Positions 26,920 to 35,990 of a DNA stretch of 64,000 bases are shown here, one piece after another. The DNA lies in NCBI RefSeq assembly GCF_014635865.1, contig NZ_BMDQ01000004.1, forward strand, positions 107,492-171,491. Direction: 5' to 3'. The stretch is from Winogradskyella haliclonae (GTDB lineage Bacteria; Bacteroidota; Bacteroidia; Flavobacteriales; Flavobacteriaceae). The position numbers and the translations under genes are program-made. The notes beneath the pieces were generated by a model. That model saw only the letters and a list, made by a program, of their open reading frames with translations, had not been told where the DNA came from and did not search any database. Within the stretch, counting starts at the first letter, position 1; each line of letters starts with the position of its first letter.

Positions 26920-29322
26920 CTATTTGATTAGCAATCGCTTTACAGACTTAACATTATTAGCTTCATCAGTAATACTGACTAAATAATAACCAGGCTGAAA
27001 TCCTTTAATATCTAAAGGAAGCATGCTGTCTTTTAGCCTTTCGATATTTACTTCTTGACTAAACCGCTCTACACTTGAGAAATCATAGATTTTAACAGTA
27101 ACATTTTTAGTTTTCGCCTTAGAAAAATCAATGTTAACGCGCTCTGTAGTTGGGTTTGGAAACATTGAAATTTCTATATCAGATGTTCTTCCTAAATACG
27201 ATATAAGTTCACAAATTAAACTACCAGAAGGGAATCTAAATACTGGTATTGGATTTGACAAACTATAACATCCTGATAAATCTGTAAACGCATTATTACC
27301 TTGAGCTGCACCTTCTAAATCTCCAGAAAAGCTTAAGTGCCATATAAGACAAACACCTGGTCCAGCTATATCAAAATTAACTACATCTGGCGATGGAGGC
27401 AAGCCTAAAATTGTGCCTTGTGCATCAGTAATAACCCAAGCTGAGTTTTCGCCTTCATTATTAGACAATGTAATTCCTGTAGCATAATCTGGTTCATCAT
27501 CTCCTTCACAAAAGAAATATAAACCATCACCTTCTATATATCCGCCATTGACATCACAAACATCATTCTCACCACTTCTAAAAACCTCAACTGGATTAGA
27601 TAAATCATAGCAGCCAACCAAATCAGTCAATGCATTATTACCTTGAACAGCACCTTCCAAACCATCTTCAAAACTTAAGTGCCAAACTAAACACGTGCCA
27701 TCACCTGCAACGTCGAAATCAACTACAAAAGGATTTGGTGGAATACCTAAAATTAGACCTTGATCATCTGTAACTACCCAAGCCGAGTTAGTTCCAGAAT
27801 TACCTGATAATGTAATAGCGCCTTCAGGAATATTATCGGCCACACCATCACCTATAGAAGTAAATTCAAAAGGACCACCTGTTAAAGTTCCACCTTCAGG
27901 CTGATTTCGTATCACCTCGATAGGATTAGACAAACTATAGCAACCAACCAAATCTGTTAAGGCATTATTACCTTGCTGAGCACCTTCAAGTCCATCTGCA
28001 AAGCTTAAATGCCATACCAAACATGTCCCATCACCTGCACCATCAAAATCTACTACATAAGGGTTTGGTGGTATACCTAAAATTGTTCCATCAGAATCGG
28101 TAACTACCCATGCAGAATTAGCGCCTGAGTTTCCTGATAAGGTAATAGCCCCTTCTGGAATATTGTCTGCAATTCCATCGCCTACACAATATTCGAAAGG
28201 TCCACCTTCTAAAGTACCGCCTTCTGGCTGACTTCTTATGACTGATATAGGGTTTGATAAATCGTATTCTCCAATTAAATCAGTTAAGGCATTGTTGCCT
28301 TGTTCTGCACCTTGTAACCCATCAGCAAAACTTAAGTGCCATACTAAACATGTTCCAGAGCCTGCTCCATCAAAATTAACTACATATGGGTTTGGTGGTA
28401 TACCCAAAATTAGACCCTGGTCATCTGTAATGACCCAAGCCGAGTTAGGACCAGAATTTCCTGACAATGTAATAGCGCCTTCAGGAATATTATCCGCAAT
28501 TTCATCACCTACACAATATTCGAAAGGACCGCCTTCTAAAGTACCGCCATTTATTCCGTTTGAGGCCCTTATAACTTCTATTGGGTTGGATAAATCATAA
28601 CAGCCTACTAAGTCTGTTAATGCATTATTACCTTGAACAGCACCTTCAAGACCATCTTCGAAACTTAAGTGCCATACTAAACACGTGCCGTCACCTGCTC
28701 CATCAAAATCTACAACAAATGGATTTGGTGGAATCCCTAAAATTAGACCTTGATTATCTGTAACTACCCATGCCGAGTTAGTACCAGAATTACCTGATAA
28801 TGTAATTGCGCCCTCAGCAATGTTATCTGCCTCACCATCACCTACTGATGTAAACTCAAACGGACCGCCTTCTAATGTTCCGCCTTCTGGTTGGTTTCTT
28901 ATTATTGTAATAAAATTAGATAAGTCATACCAACCTCGCAATCGTTCTAAATTACGGCCTACTCGTAACCCTCTAACTCTTATATAAGAGATATGCCATA
29001 TTCTGCATACTCCAGGACCAGCACCATCTAAATCAAAAGGTGGCGAATCAGGTAAAGCTAGAATATTGTTCTGGTCGTCAGTAATTATCCATTGCATACG
29101 TCTTCCTCGTTCTCCCTCTAAATTCACATTAATTGGGTCTGGTATGCCATCTACACATATAGTTGTATTGTCTTCTGTACTGATGTAACCTCCATCAATA
29201 AAAGAGCGAGATTCTTCTTGAGCGAAACCGCTAAGAGAAAAGGTCAAAAAAAGGCTAAAAAACATAAGCTTGCACCCATGTAAATAGCCTTTAGATAAAT
29301 CTAAATGTCGATTTTTTTTCAT
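26920..29322 (-). CDS. Type IX-secreted repeat protein with C-terminal sorting domain
   Basis: The 800-residue product has an N-terminal signal (LMFFSLFLTFSLSGFAQ after a short basic lead) and ends in a type A type IX sorting domain (about 715-800: ISMFPNPTTERVNIDF ... GYYLVSITDE ... SVKRLLIK). Between them are six tandem units of about 107-114 residues. Conserved cores are DNIPEGAITLSGNSG, SAWVVTD, GIPPNPFVVDFDGAG, GTCLVWHLSF, QGNNALTDL and YDLSNPI; the first unit is divergent. Each unit has conserved Cys in GTCLVWH and usually in VGCYDL. The repeats are probably a surface-exposed beta-domain array; no enzymatic motif is present. The mature protein should be exported by the machinery encoded at 45.8-52.8 kb. 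Confidence 0.9.
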   Translation of the reverse strand: MKKNRHLDLSKGYLHGCKLMFFSLFLTFSLSGFAQEESRSFIDGGYISTEDNTTICVDGIPDPINVNLEGERGRRMQWIITDDQNNILALPDSPPFDLDGAGPGVCRIWHISYIRVRGLRVGRNLERLRGWYDLSNFITIIRNQPEGGTLEGGPFEFTSVGDGEADNIAEGAITLSGNSGTNSAWVVTDNQGLILGIPPNPFVVDFDGAGDGTCLVWHLSFEDGLEGAVQGNNALTDLVGCYDLSNPIEVIRASNGINGGTLEGGPFEYCVGDEIADNIPEGAITLSGNSGPNSAWVITDDQGLILGIPPNPYVVNFDGAGSGTCLVWHLSFADGLQGAEQGNNALTDLIGEYDLSNPISVIRSQPEGGTLEGGPFEYCVGDGIADNIPEGAITLSGNSGANSAWVVTDSDGTILGIPPNPYVVDFDGAGDGTCLVWHLSFADGLEGAQQGNNALTDLVGCYSLSNPIEVIRNQPEGGTLTGGPFEFTSIGDGVADNIPEGAITLSGNSGTNSAWVVTDDQGLILGIPPNPFVVDFDVAGDGTCLVWHLSFEDGLEGAVQGNNALTDLVGCYDLSNPVEVFRSGENDVCDVNGGYIEGDGLYFFCEGDDEPDYATGITLSNNEGENSAWVITDAQGTILGLPPSPDVVNFDIAGPGVCLIWHLSFSGDLEGAAQGNNAFTDLSGCYSLSNPIPVFRFPSGSLICELISYLGRTSDIEISMFPNPTTERVNIDFSKAKTKNVTVKIYDFSSVERFSQEVNIERLKDSMLPLDIKGFQPGYYLVSITDEANNVKSVKRLLIK
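27240..28920 (-). repeat. Tandem intragenic DNA repeats, about 327-342 bases per unit
   Basis: The bases encoding NNALTD or NNAFTD recur at about 27291, 27633, 27963, 28290 and 28623, giving spacings of 342, 330, 327 and 333. Long blocks are nearly identical between units, for example those encoding GPFEYCVGD and ALTDL. These are coding repeats in the type IX cargo gene, not CRISPR. Confidence 0.85.
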
Positions 29323-29463
29323 AATAAATATTGGTTTAATTAATTATGACTAAAGTATATTCAACATTTATTTTAAAATGTTAGATACCTAACATTCAGA
29401 GAGTTTTATATTCATTATATAGATAAAGTAAAGATTATATTTAATAAAAAATAATTTGTGTTT

Positions 29464-31137
29464 TTAATCCAAAACAAAACCCAAAGGCATACCAGTAGCT
29501 CCGTTTGGAAAGCTAATTCCTAAAAGTGCTGACATTGTAGGCGCAATATCTGTAATTTCTGTTTTTCTATAAGTATGTCCTTTTTTAATTCCTTTTCCGA
29601 AGAACAAAAGAGGGACATGAGTATCATAAGCATATCCTGAACCATGGTCGGTTCCTTTTTTATTCCAAGGGCCATCTGAAAATACTGAAGATTCCATAAC
29701 AATTAATATATCTCCCGAACGCTTTTGATTATATCCATTTTTTAAAAGATATTCTGCACCATCTTGAAATGCAAAATTATTAACAACACTCCCTTTAAAA
29801 ACCTTATTTACAAAATCATAATCCAGTAGTTTATTAATAATAATATTTTCAATACTATTAATATCAAGATTACTTTTTTCAATTATCTTATGATTTAAAA
29901 ACACTTGTTCATTACTAATTTTTAATACAAGGTCCTGAACTTTAAGTTTTGAATATAATAATGAATTCAAATCGGTTTTCACGTCATTGAAGTTCAAAAG
30001 ACCTCCTGGTATCTTTTGAGAATTTAAGAATGCAGGGACATATGGAGCGCCATGATCTGCAGTTAAAAAAACGGTATAATTTCCTTTTCCTACTTCTGCA
30101 TCTAGCACATTGAATAGTCGCTCCAAATCCTTATCTAAACGCAAGTATGTATCTTGAGTCTCCTTTGCATTTACCCCAAAATTATGTCCAACATAATCAG
30201 TACTAGAAAAACTAATAGTTAAAACATCTGTTATATCATCTTTCCCAAGTTGTTCACCTTCAATAGCAGCAATAGCAAAATCAGTAGTCAAACTATTTCC
30301 GTAAGGCGTCGATTTTAGGATATCATAACCACCATTTTCTTTACTTAATTCTTTTAAATCATATGGGAATGTTGCTGTTGATTTAGATTTAAATCCATCT
30401 TCAAAATTATTTAAGTCATCTCCACTTTCTGTGTAAGTATCAATTGGATATAGTGTATTCCATGTTCTTAAATAATTATTCGCAACTGCAGAAGCATTAA
30501 AATCTGATACCCATTTCGGTAATGCATTCATATAAAACGTACTAGTAATCCAAGCACCTTCATTTTTTCCTCTAAACCAATAAGCCGCATTAGCTGTATG
30601 ACCTGCAGGAAGAACCGCTCCTCTATCTTTAATAGATATACCTATAGTCTTTCCTCTCATTTGAGTAAACAATCTATTTTCATCTGTAAAGGTCGTAGTT
30701 GTCATTCGGTGTGGAGACATTTGACCGTCTGCACTTGAAGTCCCAACAGATTGATAAGCATCATCTCTAACACAATACACACTCTTATTTAATGTTTTAT
30801 CGAACCAATTGTTTCCAATTACTCCATGGTATCTTGGAGTTGTCCCTGTATATAATGAAGCATGACCAGCTGCCGTTTTTGTGGGTATATAATTAAAGTG
30901 ATTGTTCTTACAATTAAAACCTTCATTAACCATACGCTTAAATCCACCATCTCCATATTTTAAATAAAATCGAGTTAAATAATCGTAGCGCATCTGATCG
31001 ACTACAATACCAACGATAAGCTTTGGATTTTTAGTCTCTGAAACACTAACATCGTTAGAGTTACTTGATTCTACTTTTTGAGCATTACATGACATCAATG
31101 CAAAACAAACTGAGAAAATTAGGATGGCTTTTTTCAT
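29464..31137 (-). CDS. pafA: PafA-type alkaline phosphatase lipoprotein
   Basis: The 557-residue protein belongs to the alkaline-phosphatase superfamily and resembles the phosphate-irrepressible PafA of flavobacteria, which hydrolyses phosphate monoesters in the periplasm. The lipoprotein signal ends in LMSC. The active site shows VGIVVDQMRYDYL (first metal Asp), the threonine nucleophile in PTKTAAGHASLYTG (about residue 84), the PafA-specific Lys/Arg pair in SIKDRGAVLPAGH (about 168), and the metal ligands DYVGHNFG and TADHGAPYVP. A TATTTTTG -7 box precedes the gene. No phosphate-transport gene is nearby. Confidence 0.93.
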   Translation of the reverse strand: MKKAILIFSVCFALMSCNAQKVESSNSNDVSVSETKNPKLIVGIVVDQMRYDYLTRFYLKYGDGGFKRMVNEGFNCKNNHFNYIPTKTAAGHASLYTGTTPRYHGVIGNNWFDKTLNKSVYCVRDDAYQSVGTSSADGQMSPHRMTTTTFTDENRLFTQMRGKTIGISIKDRGAVLPAGHTANAAYWFRGKNEGAWITSTFYMNALPKWVSDFNASAVANNYLRTWNTLYPIDTYTESGDDLNNFEDGFKSKSTATFPYDLKELSKENGGYDILKSTPYGNSLTTDFAIAAIEGEQLGKDDITDVLTISFSSTDYVGHNFGVNAKETQDTYLRLDKDLERLFNVLDAEVGKGNYTVFLTADHGAPYVPAFLNSQKIPGGLLNFNDVKTDLNSLLYSKLKVQDLVLKISNEQVFLNHKIIEKSNLDINSIENIIINKLLDYDFVNKVFKGSVVNNFAFQDGAEYLLKNGYNQKRSGDILIVMESSVFSDGPWNKKGTDHGSGYAYDTHVPLLFFGKGIKKGHTYRKTEITDIAPTMSALLGISFPNGATGMPLGFVLD

Positions 31138-31160
31138 TTATTAACTGTAATATTGAAACA

Positions 31161-31168
31161 CAAAAATA
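31161..31168 (-). promoter_or_regulatory. Putative -7 promoter box (TATTTTTG) of the phosphatase gene
   Basis: The minus-strand octamer TATTTTTG matches TAnnTTTG and lies 23 bases before the ATG at 31137. No clear -33 element is seen. Confidence 0.4.
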
Positions 31169-31248
31169 ACGGTTTTAGATAGATGTTAATTTAATAAAAT
31201 AGTATTTAACGAAGAGTTTTTCATAATTTAGCATTAACAACATATTAG

Positions 31249-31986
31249 ATGAAATACCTACACAATATTGGTGTCTATTTTTTAATGATTAAAGACATGT
31301 TTCGCAAACCCACTAAGTGGTCAGTTATGCGAACCCTAATTCTAAAAGATATTGATGACCTTATCATCAATTCGCTTGGTATAGTCGCTTTTATCTCCTT
31401 TTTTGTTGGTGGCGTTGTAGCGATACAAACTTCATTAAACATCTCTAACCCATTAATCCCTAAATATCTAGTTGGTTTTGCTACCAGACAATCTATAATA
31501 TTAGAATTTGCGCCTACTTTTATTTCTATAATTATGGCTGGTAAAGTTGGTTCTTTTATAACATCGAGTATAGGTACAATGCGTGTTACAGAACAAATAG
31601 ATGCCCTAGAAGTTATGGGTATTAATTCTCTTAATTATCTTGTATTCCCTAAGTTTATAGCTTTATCGCTCTATCCTTTTATCATATCAATTGCTATGTT
31701 TTTAGGGGTTTTAGGAGGTTTAGCCGCGTGTGTTTATGGAGGTTATGGTACATTAGAAGATTATATTGAAGGCATCCAAACAGATTTTATTCCTTTTCAC
31801 ATTGTATATGCTTTTATAAAAACACTTGTATTTGCTTTTTTATTAGCTACAATACCTTCCTTTTATGGTTATTTTATGAAAGGTGGTGCATTAGAAGTTG
31901 GTAAAGCAAGTACGACTAGTTTTGTGTGGACAAGTGTTGTTATCATTTTAGCAAATTACTTTTTAACAAGTTTACTTTTAGGTTAA
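31249..31986 (+). CDS. mlaE: MlaE-family ABC transporter permease
   Basis: The 245-residue integral membrane protein is the permease of an Mla-type phospholipid transporter. It has the family pattern GGVVAIQTSLNIS, FAPTFISIIMAGKVGSFITS and the conserved cytoplasmic segment MRVTEQIDALEVMGINSLNYLV. Five or six membrane helices are predicted. Its stop codon overlaps the start of the ATPase gene by one base (TAATG). The MCE-domain subunit (MlaD), which often follows, is not in this window. Confidence 0.93.
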   Translation: MKYLHNIGVYFLMIKDMFRKPTKWSVMRTLILKDIDDLIINSLGIVAFISFFVGGVVAIQTSLNISNPLIPKYLVGFATRQSIILEFAPTFISIIMAGKVGSFITSSIGTMRVTEQIDALEVMGINSLNYLVFPKFIALSLYPFIISIAMFLGVLGGLAACVYGGYGTLEDYIEGIQTDFIPFHIVYAFIKTLVFAFLLATIPSFYGYFMKGGALEVGKASTTSFVWTSVVIILANYFLTSLLLG

Positions 31987-32753
31987 TGATAGAGGTTAAA
32001 AATTTATATAAATCATTTGGAGATGCTCATATTTTGAAAGGCATTAGTACTGTTTTTGAAAAAGGCAAGACCAACTTAATTATTGGACAAAGTGGCTCAG
32101 GTAAAACCGTATTTCTGAAATGCCTTTTAGGCCTTTTTGAATATGAAAAAGGTGCTATTTCTTATGAAGGGCATGTAATGAGTGAATTAACTGCTAATGA
32201 AAAACGAGACCTACGTGCTCAGATAGGTATGGTTTTTCAAGGTAGTGCCTTATTTGATTCTATGACCATTGCTGAAAATGTGATGTTCCCGCTAAGAATG
32301 TTTACCAAACAGAGTAAGAGCGAAATGGAAGATCGTGTAGATTTTGTACTGAAACGTGTTAACCTTCCTGATGCGCATAAGAAAATGCCTAGTGAAGCTT
32401 CTGGAGGAATGCAAAAACGTGTTGCAATTGCTCGGGCTATTGTAAATAATCCTAAATATTTGTTTTGTGATGAACCAAATTCTGGCTTAGATCCAAAAAC
32501 AGCAATAGTTATTGACAATCTTATTCAAGAAATTACAGATGAGTATCAAATGACTACTGTCATTAACTCCCACGATATGAACTCTGTTATGGAAATTGGT
32601 GAAAAAATTGTCTTTTTAAAAGATGGCTATAAAGAATGGGAAGGTTCTAAAGACACCATTTTTAAAACAGACAATGAAGCTGTTACTAACTTTGTTTACT
32701 CGTCTAACTTATTTAAAAAAGTAAGGCGAATGTATATTGAAGAAAATCAATAA
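31986..32753 (+). CDS. mlaF: MlaF-type ABC transporter ATP-binding protein
   Basis: The 255-residue ATPase pairs with the upstream MlaE permease. It has Walker A GQSGSGKT, a Q-loop in IGMVFQGSALFDSMT, the signature variant ASGGMQKRVAIARAI and Walker B YLFCDEPNSGLDP, followed by the switch histidine in TVINSHDMNSV. The ATG at 31986 overlaps the permease stop and gives the standard start MIEVKNLYKSFG. Its stop codon abuts, without any gap, the stop codon of the convergent DUF389 gene, so no separate terminator fits between them. Confidence 0.95.
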   Translation: MIEVKNLYKSFGDAHILKGISTVFEKGKTNLIIGQSGSGKTVFLKCLLGLFEYEKGAISYEGHVMSELTANEKRDLRAQIGMVFQGSALFDSMTIAENVMFPLRMFTKQSKSEMEDRVDFVLKRVNLPDAHKKMPSEASGGMQKRVAIARAIVNNPKYLFCDEPNSGLDPKTAIVIDNLIQEITDEYQMTTVINSHDMNSVMEIGEKIVFLKDGYKEWEGSKDTIFKTDNEAVTNFVYSSNLFKKVRRMYIEENQ

Positions 32754-34238
32754 TTAATTTCTTCGCACAACAACAGAATCCGTTTTAATTTGTTGTTTTA
32801 GCCATAGTATTAGCTCCTTTTCCTTAATAGCGATTAAACTATCATTCAGAGTATTTTTCCAAACAACATTAGCAATATCTATAGTATCAATTTTTATAAA
32901 ATCTTTAGATTCTAACATTCTGGCATAACCCAAATATTCTAGATCATTGAATCTAATTTTTGCATCTTTTGCCAAGCTTGAAAAAGCAATATCGTCAAAT
33001 TCGTTTTGTATTTCTAACTGTTGATTTAAACCAGAAATCGTTTCTTGTAACTCACTTACTTGTTTTTGTAATCCTGATATAATTAAATCTTTTTTATCCA
33101 ATTCAGAAATGGCTCTATCGTAAGCGTCAGAGATTTTATCAAAACTGCGATTTTTATTACCAGAGATAATTAATTCAAAATCTTTAATCTTGTCATAGCC
33201 TTTTATTTCGTTATTCCAATCAGCAATAGAAGCATCTGGCACCTCTCCATTAAAATACAACGTTATTTTTTTCTCATCATAATTTGGTGTTCCGTTTTGA
33301 AACCATAACTCACGATTAGACTTAACTTCATTTTCTACAAAGTTTTCATAATCATTTACCAAACCACTTTTTTTAAACACTTGAATAAATGTAATTGTTG
33401 GATATATCATTACCAAAATAGCAACTAAACCCGCAAATCTGGCTATACGCCTTCGTTTAGCTGAATTGGCATATTTTAACATTGGAAAACGTAAAACCTT
33501 AAGTACAATAAATGTCGCTAATGCAATAAAAATAGTGTTAATGGTAAATAGGTTCATTGCGCCTCCAAAATAAGACCAATTACCATTAGCTAAACCATAA
33601 CCTGCAGTACAGAGGGGCGGCATTAAGGCAGTTGCAATTGCAACACCGAAAATCACAGAAGCTATAGTCCCTTTTTTAGTTCGTGCAATTATAAGTGCTA
33701 ATCCTCCAAAAAATGCAATAAGTACATCTCTTAAATCTGGAGCAACTCTTCCTAAAAGTTCGGAAGTTTCTTTTCCGCCTAACGGAAAGAATCTAAAGAA
33801 TAAAAATGCCGTTAATAAACTTAACACTATCATTGTAGCTAAGTTTATTAATGACTTTTTTAAAGTATCTATATCATTTAGAGCGATAGACATACCAATA
33901 CCTAAAATTGGTCCCATTAATGGAGATATAAGCATGGCTCCTATGACAACAGCAGTTGAATCAGCATTTAATCCAACAGAGGCCACCATTATAGAACAAA
34001 CCAAGATCCATGCCGTAGCACCTTTAAAAGAAACATCATCTTTTATTGCTAAAATTGTGGCATCTCTATCTGTATCGTCTCTAAAATCTAAAAGCTCGTG
34101 TAGAAAATGAGAAATACTCGCAAATAAGCCTTTGGCATCTTGCTTTACTGCTTCTTTTTTTTCTTCAACAACTTTGTCTTTATTAACCTGCTGTTTTTGT
34201 TCTTCCTCTGAGAAATTAAATTTATTTTCTTCACTCAT
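32754..34238 (-). CDS. DUF389 (TIGR00341-type) membrane protein
   Basis: The 494-residue protein has a charged N-terminal tail (to about 65), then the DUF389 membrane core of six or so helices with the typical SVGLNADSTAVVIGAMLISPLMGPILGIG split over two helices, and GVAIATALMPPLCTAGYGLA. The C-terminal third is soluble and contains a coiled coil (LDKKDLIISGLQKQVSELQE). The family has no firmly established biochemical role. It lies 3 bases downstream of the mannose-1-phosphate guanylyltransferase gene and may be co-transcribed with it. Confidence 0.9.
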   Translation of the reverse strand: MSEENKFNFSEEEQKQQVNKDKVVEEKKEAVKQDAKGLFASISHFLHELLDFRDDTDRDATILAIKDDVSFKGATAWILVCSIMVASVGLNADSTAVVIGAMLISPLMGPILGIGMSIALNDIDTLKKSLINLATMIVLSLLTAFLFFRFFPLGGKETSELLGRVAPDLRDVLIAFFGGLALIIARTKKGTIASVIFGVAIATALMPPLCTAGYGLANGNWSYFGGAMNLFTINTIFIALATFIVLKVLRFPMLKYANSAKRRRIARFAGLVAILVMIYPTITFIQVFKKSGLVNDYENFVENEVKSNRELWFQNGTPNYDEKKITLYFNGEVPDASIADWNNEIKGYDKIKDFELIISGNKNRSFDKISDAYDRAISELDKKDLIISGLQKQVSELQETISGLNQQLEIQNEFDDIAFSSLAKDAKIRFNDLEYLGYARMLESKDFIKIDTIDIANVVWKNTLNDSLIAIKEKELILWLKQQIKTDSVVVRRN

Positions 34239-34241
34239 AAA

Positions 34242-35324
34242 TCAACCGTATTGTTCTCCAAATTTATCTTTTACAGATTGGAGTACCTTTTTTATATCTT
34301 GTTCTTTTGTTTTAGGAAAGATAAGTAAAACTTCGTCTTTATCTACAATGATGTAATCTTCAAGACCATCTACAACTACAACTTTATTATGTTTAGTACG
34401 TATCATGTTTCCAGAAGCGTCAGTAGTTAATGTCTTTGCATTAACTACAGCATTACCTGTATTATCTTTTTCAAGTTTATCGTAAAGACTCCCCCAAGTT
34501 CCCAAATCGTTCCAGTCAAAAGTGGCTGGAATTACATATACATTTTTACTCTTCTCCATGATGGCATAATCTACAGAAATATTTTCTGCTTTACCGTAGT
34601 TGTTACTAATGAAATCATATTCATTTTCGGTATTATAGACAGATATGCCTGCTTCAAAAAGTTGATATAACTCTGGCTGATTTTTCTGAAAGACGGAAAT
34701 CACTGTTTTTGCACTCCACATAAAAATACCTGCATTCCAAAGAAAATTACCTTGACTTAAAAATGACTTAGCAGTGTCATAGTTTGGCTTTTCTCGAAAC
34801 TGATTTACAGATTTTATATTTGAAGTTGAATCTTTATCATATTCTATATAACCATAACCTGTATTAGGAAATGTAGGTGTAATACCCAAAGTCATTAAAG
34901 CATCATTATTTGAGCAATACTCAAAGGCTTGTCTTACATTTTGTGTAAAAGCATTCTCATCTTCTATCCAATGATCACTTGGAGCAACAATCATTACTGC
35001 GTCGGGATTTTCTTTATGTATTTTAAGAGACGCATATAATATACATGGTGCTGTATTACGCATTGCAGGCTCTAAAACAACTTGCCGCTTTGTAACACTT
35101 GGTAATTGCCTATATACTAAATCATTATAACGCTCATTGGTAAGTATAAATATGTTCTCCTCTGGTATTAGTGAGGCTAAACGATTAAACGTTTTCTGAA
35201 TAAGTGTATCCCCAGTTCCTAGCATGTCGTGAAACTGTTTTGGAAAATCTTGAGTGCTTACTGGCCAAAAACGTGAGCCAACACCACCAGCCATTAAGAT
35301 AGCGTAGTAATCTTTATTTTTCAT
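34242..35324 (-). CDS. manC: Mannose-1-phosphate guanylyltransferase
   Basis: The 360-residue enzyme makes GDP-mannose from mannose-1-phosphate and GTP for surface polysaccharides or glycoproteins. The nucleotidyltransferase signature YAILMAGGVGSRFWPVS and the FWNAGIFMWS and VSVDYAIMEKSKNVYVIP segments are clear; no phosphomannose-isomerase domain is attached, so it is the single-function form. The ATG at 35324 (MKNKDYYAIL) gives the usual N-terminus; an ATG at 35342 would add six residues. It is transcribed just after the SprT-like gene. Confidence 0.93.
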   Translation of the reverse strand: MKNKDYYAILMAGGVGSRFWPVSTQDFPKQFHDMLGTGDTLIQKTFNRLASLIPEENIFILTNERYNDLVYRQLPSVTKRQVVLEPAMRNTAPCILYASLKIHKENPDAVMIVAPSDHWIEDENAFTQNVRQAFEYCSNNDALMTLGITPTFPNTGYGYIEYDKDSTSNIKSVNQFREKPNYDTAKSFLSQGNFLWNAGIFMWSAKTVISVFQKNQPELYQLFEAGISVYNTENEYDFISNNYGKAENISVDYAIMEKSKNVYVIPATFDWNDLGTWGSLYDKLEKDNTGNAVVNAKTLTTDASGNMIRTKHNKVVVVDGLEDYIIVDKDEVLLIFPKTKEQDIKKVLQSVKDKFGEQYG

Positions 35325-35366
35325 CAAATTGATTTTTCCCATTACTCTATGAGTTTTAGTAGATAA

Positions 35367-35966
35367 TTATTCCTCTAACAACTCAACTTCAGCATTTGGG
35401 TTAAACAAATATAACTTTCCTGAGCTTAACTCTAAACACTCATAACGTTTTCTGCGTTTTACACCCTTCCTAAATATACGTCCATTGTACAACTTAAATG
35501 TTACACCTTCCTCTATCTCAAAAATAAAGGTTTTGTCGTTTTCCTCATCATATTGTTTTAACGCCAATGCTAAATCTGTATCTGTATCACTTGAAGCTTT
35601 TGGGTTTTTAAAATGCTTAGCTAGTAGAGGCAATAGATTATTTGGAAATATTTCTGGCCGCAAAAAAGGCAACATTAAATGCTGAAAAGTACGTTTCCAT
35701 TCCTTCCCATGAGGCTTTATAAAACGTCCATACTTTTGATATGACTCTAAGTGAGCAATTTCGTGAATCAAAGTAATTAAAAATCGATAAGGATTTAAAT
35801 TAGAGTTTACAGTGATTTGATGTTTTCCATTAGGTAACATCCTGTAATCACCATGTCTGGTTTTGCGTTCGCCTTTTATTTTGACGACGAGGTTATCAGT
35901 ACTGATTAAATCTTGAATTAAAAATTTTGCTTCTTGAGGAATATATTGAAAAAGTGTTTTTTGCAT
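35367..35966 (-). CDS. SprT-like zinc-metalloprotease-domain protein
   Basis: The 199-residue protein has the SprT-like zinc motif HEIAHLESY (near residue 67) with a third ligand histidine in IKPHGKEWKRTFQHL. Its C-terminus is short and beta-rich (GVTFKLYNGRIFRKGVKRRKRYECLE), where other members carry a zinc ribbon. Eukaryotic SPRTN-type relatives cleave DNA-protein crosslinks, but the bacterial proteins are not well characterised. It is followed by the mannose-1-phosphate guanylyltransferase gene on the same strand. Confidence 0.9.
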   Translation of the reverse strand: MQKTLFQYIPQEAKFLIQDLISTDNLVVKIKGERKTRHGDYRMLPNGKHQITVNSNLNPYRFLITLIHEIAHLESYQKYGRFIKPHGKEWKRTFQHLMLPFLRPEIFPNNLLPLLAKHFKNPKASSDTDTDLALALKQYDEENDKTFIFEIEEGVTFKLYNGRIFRKGVKRRKRYECLELSSGKLYLFNPNAEVELLEE

Positions 35967-35990
35967 CTACCCAAAGTTTTGACTTTTGCC

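Noticed and set aside
27240..28920. Regular direct repeats suggesting a CRISPR or satellite array
   Set aside because: The units are over 300 bases, remain in frame and encode a conserved protein domain; there are no short repeats with unique spacers and no cas genes.
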